This document shows, one piece after another, positions 52,366 to 54,412 of a stretch of DNA of 54,412 nucleotides. The DNA comes from Nostoc sp. NMS7 (GTDB lineage Bacteria; Cyanobacteriota; Cyanobacteriia; Cyanobacteriales; Nostocaceae). The DNA lies in contig NZ_JABXKJ010000216.1 of assembly GCF_017115085.1 (NCBI RefSeq), positions 1 through 54,412 of the forward strand, given 5' to 3'. The stretch's first letter is position 1; each line of letters starts with the position of its first letter. The notes under the pieces are model-generated. The model made no database searches, was not told where the DNA came from, and saw only the letters and a program-made list of their open reading frames with translations. A program made the translations under genes and the position numbers.

Positions 52366-52423
52366 TATTTTGTCACCACTACTCAGTGTAGAATAGAAGC
52401 TTGCTATAACAAGGATTTTTTTC

Positions 52424-53329
52424 TTGAGCGGTTTACAATTAGACATGAAAAAATTGTTAATCACCGGAGCAAGTGGTTTTTTAGGATGGCATCTTTGCCA
52501 GCTTGCAAAAGAAGAATGGGAAATTTATGGTACTTATTTATCCCATCCTTTAGAAATTCCTGGCATCAAAATGCTAAAAGTTAACTTAACAGATTTTCAG
52601 GAATTGCAGCGCATATTTAGCGATATAAAACCAACAGCAGTTATTCATACTGCTGCACATTCGCAACCAAATTTTTGTCAAACCCACCCCGAAGAATCGC
52701 ACGCAATTAACGTTATAGCATCGTGTAATATTGCCGAACTTTGTGCGGATAATTCTATTCCTTGTGCTTTTACCTCAACCGACTTAGTTTTTGATGGCTT
52801 AAATGCCCCCTACCGAGAAACAGATGTCGTGTGTCCTGCCAATCTTTACGGTGAGCAAAAAGCGATCGCAGAAGCAGATATGCTAGAAAGGTATCCTATG
52901 ACCGCAGTGTGTCGAATGCCGTTGATGTTTGGTGCAGCAACACCCACAGCAAAAAGCTTTATTCAGCCATTTATTCAAACTTTACAAGCCCAAGAAGAAT
53001 TAAGTTTATTTATAGATGAATTTCGCACACCAGTAAGTGGAACAACAGCCGCCAAAGGACTTTTATTAGCATTAGAAAAAGTTAACGGTATCATTCACTT
53101 AGGTGGTAAAGAGCGGATTTCGCGTTATGATTTTGGACAGCTATTAGTGGAAGTATTTCAACTTCCCACTACCATGCTCAAATCCTGCCGACAACAAGAT
53201 GTCAAAATGGCAGCACCTAGACCAGCAGATGTTTCTTTGGATAGTTCCAAAGCATTTGCATTGGGATATCAGCCTTTATCTTTACGAAAAGAATTAGAAG
53301 AGTTAGGAGTGAATAGGGGCAATTCATGA
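52424..53329 (+). CDS. RmlD-like (dTDP-4-dehydrorhamnose reductase-type) SDR
   Basis: The protein has about 294-301 residues. LLITGASGFLGWHLCQLA is the NADPH-binding motif, AVIHTAAHSQPNFCQ and STDLVFDGLNAPYRE follow, and the catalytic pair is in YGEQKAIAE (YxxxK). The RmlD family reduces dTDP-4-keto sugars in deoxysugar synthesis; a different sugar nucleotide is possible. AAGGA is eight bases before TTG 52424; ATG 52445 is the alternative and gives the more usual first residues. The last codons and the stop lie inside a perfect palindrome (53313-53340). Confidence 0.88.
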   Translation: MSGLQLDMKKLLITGASGFLGWHLCQLAKEEWEIYGTYLSHPLEIPGIKMLKVNLTDFQELQRIFSDIKPTAVIHTAAHSQPNFCQTHPEESHAINVIASCNIAELCADNSIPCAFTSTDLVFDGLNAPYRETDVVCPANLYGEQKAIAEADMLERYPMTAVCRMPLMFGAATPTAKSFIQPFIQTLQAQEELSLFIDEFRTPVSGTTAAKGLLLALEKVNGIIHLGGKERISRYDFGQLLVEVFQLPTTMLKSCRQQDVKMAAPRPADVSLDSSKAFALGYQPLSLRKELEELGVNRGNS

Positions 53330-53340
53330 ATTGCCCCTAT
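53313..53340 (+). repeat. 28-bp perfect palindrome spanning the SDR stop codon
   Basis: ATAGGGGCAATTCA is followed at once by its reverse complement TGAATTGCCCCTAT. The TGA at 53327 ends the SDR gene and the last residues of the protein are coded by this element. It may have been inserted at the 3' end and changed the C-terminus, and can act as a transcription end. The gap to 53492 holds nothing else. Confidence 0.8.
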
Positions 53341-53492
53341 ATGTTGTAACTTTGCGTAAGTTCTATCAGGATAAACGCATCTAAATTACTCTTGACAAAA
53401 AACTTAGTTAATGTAATAAGGAAATAATCAGATTTCTCACTTGATTTATTGGAGCCAGATAGCAGTGTTTGTCGAATGTAGGCTAACTCTTG

Positions 53493-53906
53493 CTACTTAG
53501 AAGCTAAAAATTCTTGAACATTTAGAATCTCAATGCCCCTCCAGGGGTTTAGCACTAGCAAATCATCATCTCCGGTAACAATACACTCTACTTGACCACT
53601 GAGTGCTAATTCCAAATATTTGTTATCTTTGGGGTCTCGGCATTCATCAATCTGCTCAGTCATGTTAATAAACTGAGAGTTTTCTGTTAAATTTTCTATA
53701 AATTCTTGCCGCCTTTCTTTCGTGAGATACCTATCAAATTTGGGACGATATAAAACTTATTCTAACTCCGATAAGACAGAATTTGATAATACGATAACGC
53801 CAATATCCTGAGCTTGATCTAATGCCTGACGTGGCTTGCTTTGACTAAACAAAAATGCACTAATTAGCACATTAGTATCAAAAACGAACCGTCGATTATT
53901 TGTCAT
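53493..53906 (-). pseudogene. PIN-domain toxin with an in-frame stop codon
   Basis: From ATG 53906 the frame reads FVFDTNVLISAFLF, SNSVLSELE, then TAA at 53757-53759, then without any frame shift VLYRPKFDRYLTKERRQEFI, ECRDPKDNKYLELALSG, IVTGDDDLLVL to TAG at 53493. All PIN acidic residues are there (Asp in FDTN, Glu in LSELE, Asp in DPKDN and GDDD). Only one codon, probably GAA changed to TAA, breaks this 137-codon gene of the PIN family toxin component. PIN toxins are ribonucleases. It overlaps the antitoxin gene by 11 bases, as usual in such pairs. Sequencing error is an alternative. Confidence 0.85.
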
Positions 53907-54144
53907 CATTCAAAATCGATTTTAAGATTTCAGGCGTTAATCCTCGCTCTTGTGCTTCAAGACTAGCTTTATCCATCGTGTTTCTCAAACGTGCAATCGA
54001 CTCAAGTCTCGGAGCTGTAAATTGAGACTGCATAATTGCCGCAATCTTAAGTTGGAATTGTTCCCGTTCTTCTTCAGTGGCATTGCGGTATGCCTCTGCT
54101 ACCTCAGAGGGAACTTTGATAGTAATTTCTTCTTTAGTAATCAT
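53896..54144 (-). CDS. Antitoxin of the PIN toxin pair
   Basis: An 82-residue protein, MITKEEITIKVPSEVAEAYR, then a Glu/Arg-rich helix and LRNTMDKASLEAQERGLTPE. The N-terminal strand-like segment ITIKVPSEVAEAY looks like a ribbon-helix-helix DNA-binding start, and the C-terminal part would wrap the toxin. Its last bases overlap the beginning of the toxin gene. It is intact, while the toxin has a nonsense codon. Likely it represses its own promoter in 54145-54250. Confidence 0.8.
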   Translation of the reverse strand: MITKEEITIKVPSEVAEAYRNATEEEREQFQLKIAAIMQSQFTAPRLESIARLRNTMDKASLEAQERGLTPEILKSILNDDK

Positions 54145-54412
54145 CGCCTGTTTTCTTCAATAATTTCTCATCTTTAATCATGTTATAGCGTTTCCTAGTC
54201 TACTGAGAGACTTCAATTGTTGCTTAGAGCGATGCCCTTCTCTACGAGACGCTCCGCGAACGACAGGCTCAGGGTAAAACCTACGGCGGTAAACTACGCA
54301 CTTTCCAATAACAAGATGATTTTGTGCGGTTCTGATAGATTAATTTAATACAATATACAGGACTTACGCAACTGGCACAATGCGATCGCTAACAAATAGT
54401 ACTCTAGTACTA
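54145..54412. other. Right edge, repeat-rich, no gene
   Basis: GAGACGCTCCGCGAACG (54247-54263) matches a repeat inside 8846-8862. GGACTTACGCAA (54360) and a HIP1 site (54383) follow. A short AGTACTCTAGTACT inverted pair closes the window. No open frame of interest; the promoter of the antitoxin should lie at the left of this stretch. Confidence 0.5.

Noticed and set aside
1..54412. CRISPR array or prophage
   Set aside because: The tandem arrays have no unique spacers, and no phage structural, integrase or cas gene was seen.

Overview
This 54.4 kb window looks like a chromosomal segment of a filamentous, Nostoc-like cyanobacterium. The evidence is frequent GCGATCGC (HIP1) octamers, a PsaX photosystem I subunit, a CrtO-type carotene ketolase, a COP23 protein, Uma2/DUF820 genes, heptamer-based tandem repeats (STRR type) and many short dispersed hairpins. 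No tRNA, rRNA, CRISPR array or intact transposase was seen.

Layout. 1-6.4 kb: the 3' part of a giant multidomain histidine kinase, a stub of its response regulator, Dps, DUF302, a MOSC remnant and a dienelactone hydrolase. 6.4-18.7 kb: a MITE-like element, an ABC exporter, a GNAT gene broken into two remnants around a glycosyltransferase-like gene, an aminotransferase, YjbQ, a Rieske oxygenase, an NmrA-type reductase, a WD40 fragment, a 42-bp tandem repeat, two Uma2 genes and an AI-2E family membrane protein. 19-27.4 kb: a large phytase/RTX protein, COP23, a third Uma2, a decayed DNA methyltransferase, an SGNH hydrolase and LarE. 27.4-32.6 kb: a hybrid kinase, a LivH-type permease, psaX, lipA and a response regulator. 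32.6-39.9 kb: an orphan terminator, a decayed terpene synthase, a FIST / kinase / MetOD1 / PAS-kinase sensory cluster and two small unknown genes. 40-44.6 kb: a GT4 glycosyltransferase and an operon of pseudo-protease, HtrA-like protease and LuxR-type regulator. 45-54.4 kb: HemD, ferredoxin, SMR pump, FecCD permease, DUF2993 protein, CrtO, an AbfB fragment, a TPR lipoprotein, an RmlD-like reductase and a toxin-antitoxin pair with a nonsense-mutated PIN toxin.

Themes. Signalling genes are dense: four histidine kinases and two intact response regulators, plus one truncated regulator. Gene decay is also dense. At least seven broken genes can be read, several with one obvious lesion (one-base deletion or stop codon) in otherwise well-preserved sequence. 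Many lie beside dispersed repeats. The two most interesting intact assemblies are the protease / inactive-protease / atypical-receiver operon (41.8-44.5 kb) and the FIST-MetOD1-double kinase cluster (34.4-38.9 kb). All product names come from reading motifs by eye; no database search was run.
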